Shown: in pieces, positions 6,546 to 6,947 of the stretch
Layout of the letters: each line of letters begins with the position of its first letter
How positions within the stretch are numbered: the stretch's first letter is position 1
Assembly: GCA_028284105.1 (NCBI GenBank)
Contig: JANQSK010001192.1
Span: 1-6,947, forward strand
DNA: 6,947 nt
From: Anaerolineae bacterium
Lineage (GTDB): Bacteria; Chloroflexota; Anaerolineae; Promineifilales; Promineifilaceae
Direction of reading: 5' to 3'
Made by a program: the position numbers and the translations under genes
The notes under the pieces: generated by a model
The model's database searches: none
What the model was told of the DNA's origin: nothing
Seen by the model: only the letters and a program-made list of their open reading frames with translations

Positions 6546-6947
6546 TTAACGGATAACAAGAGGAAGGAAGACTTGGTTAAACTGAACGGCCGTTTCTAGG
6601 CCAGTCACATTCGTGACCACAATATCAACGGTGCCACTATTATTAGGATAAAGAGGATTTTGTGTTGGGAAGTCTGTTGAATTTGAAACCCCCAAAAGCG
6701 TTGCAGTGACTTCATCATTGTCTTGCCATAAAGCAATGCCCATGCTGTCTTCAACACCTGAGCCACCAATAGAGCGTCTAAAAACTTCGCGTCCCGTATG
6801 ATGCACCGCCATAAGAACTAAATCACTACCGCTAGAGGTATCTTGACCAATAATGTACAAATTGTTTTCATTATCCAGCGCAATTTGTGCTTCACCTTCG
6901 CCTGGTACAAAGAAATCTTCAAGGTCAACAAAATATAGAATCTGCGT
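6546..6947 (-). CDS. secreted SBBP-repeat protein, C-terminal part (5' end beyond the window)
   Basis: The minus-strand frame is open from the window edge to TAA at 6546-6548, giving the last 133 residues. Although a TTG codon at 6858-6860 could be taken as a start, the frame continues upstream with sensible protein (FVPGEGEAQIALDNENN runs into LYIIGQ), so this is a truncated larger gene. The pattern NxLYIIGQDTSSGSD, then GGSGVEDSMGIAL, then STDFPTQNPLYPNNSGTVD and IVVTNV matches SBBP-type beta-propeller repeats, found in large secreted or surface proteins of unknown partner. The protein ends in VFLPLVIR, hydrophobic with a terminal Arg. I associate this with exported Chloroflexota proteins and suspect a sorting or anchoring role; that is recollection plus inference. 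One ACGGCCGT copy lies close to the 3' end and encodes Thr-Ala-Val. A hairpin terminator follows. Confidence 0.75.
   Translation of the reverse strand, partial: TQILYFVDLEDFFVPGEGEAQIALDNENNLYIIGQDTSSGSDLVLMAVHHTGREVFRRSIGGSGVEDSMGIALWQDNDEVTATLLGVSNSTDFPTQNPLYPNNSGTVDIVVTNVTGLETAVQFNQVFLPLVIR

Larger units (their letters stand above)
112..6593. repeat. highly iterated palindrome ACGGCCGT, 16 dispersed copies
   Basis: Exact copies begin at 112, 650, 731, 1057, 1237, 1659, 1714, 1945, 2723, 3209, 3546, 4098, 4939, 5014, 5320 and 6586. About 0.1 copy is expected for an 8-mer in this length. Nine are in gene 1, four in gene 2, one each in genes 3 and 4, and one upstream of gene 1. The flanking base is A on the 5' side or T on the 3' side at 24 of 32 positions, so AACGGCCGTT is the fuller form (nine exact copies). 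CGGCCG occurs 17 times in all and 16 of these lie inside the octamer. The behaviour resembles HIP1 (GCGATCGC) of cyanobacteria. Function is unknown; methylation, restriction avoidance, repair or chromosome organisation are possible. Confidence 0.95.

Noticed and set aside
112..6593. The repeated palindromes as REP elements, transposon ends or a CRISPR array
   Set aside because: Copies are only 8-14 bp, irregularly spaced and mostly inside intact coding frames. They have no shared longer unit, spacers or transposase.
6546..6860. A complete 104-residue gene starting at the TTG at 6858-6860
   Set aside because: The frame stays open to the window edge, and the upstream residues join smoothly to the SBBP repeat. 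It is the end of a larger gene.

Overview
The window holds four protein-coding genes and short intergenic regions. I see no rRNA, tRNA, CRISPR array or insertion sequence. Base composition is moderate, in the low to mid 40s % GC by eye. I infer a member of the Chloroflexota (Anaerolineae-like). The reasons are large lipoproteins with long Pro/Thr/Ser linkers after the lipid-anchored cysteine, extracytoplasmic beta-propeller proteins (LVIVD and SBBP types), and a secreted protein ending in VFLPLVIR, an ending I associate with secreted proteins of that phylum. This is an inference; no phylogenetic marker gene is present.

Layout. Bases 1-243 are mostly non-coding and carry a plausible promoter and a good ribosome binding site for gene 1. 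Gene 1 (244-3330, +, TTG start) encodes a 1028-residue lipoprotein of several modules around a six-bladed-propeller-like core. It converges on gene 2 (3339-5189, -), a 616-residue lipoprotein with LVIVD-type repeats, leaving only 8 bp between the stop codons and a hairpin at the junction. Gene 3 (5271-6422, -) is a GT4-type glycosyltransferase that lacks a Shine-Dalgarno sequence and may be leaderless. Gene 4 (6546 to the window edge, -) is the C-terminal end of a secreted SBBP-repeat protein, followed by a good terminator hairpin.

Function. Three of the four products are predicted to act outside the cytoplasmic membrane, two as lipoproteins and one secreted. The glycosyltransferase is cytoplasmic or membrane-peripheral. 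I cannot tie them into one pathway. The minus-strand genes are separated by 81 and 123 bp with terminator-like and promoter-like signals between them, so they may be separate transcription units.

The most striking feature is not a gene. The 8-bp palindrome ACGGCCGT occurs 16 times in 6947 bp, where about 0.1 is expected by chance. It lies in genes on both strands, in all three reading frames, and once upstream of gene 1. All eight Thr-Ala-Val tripeptides in the window are encoded by it. This behaves like a highly iterated palindrome, analogous to cyanobacterial HIP1 but with a different sequence.
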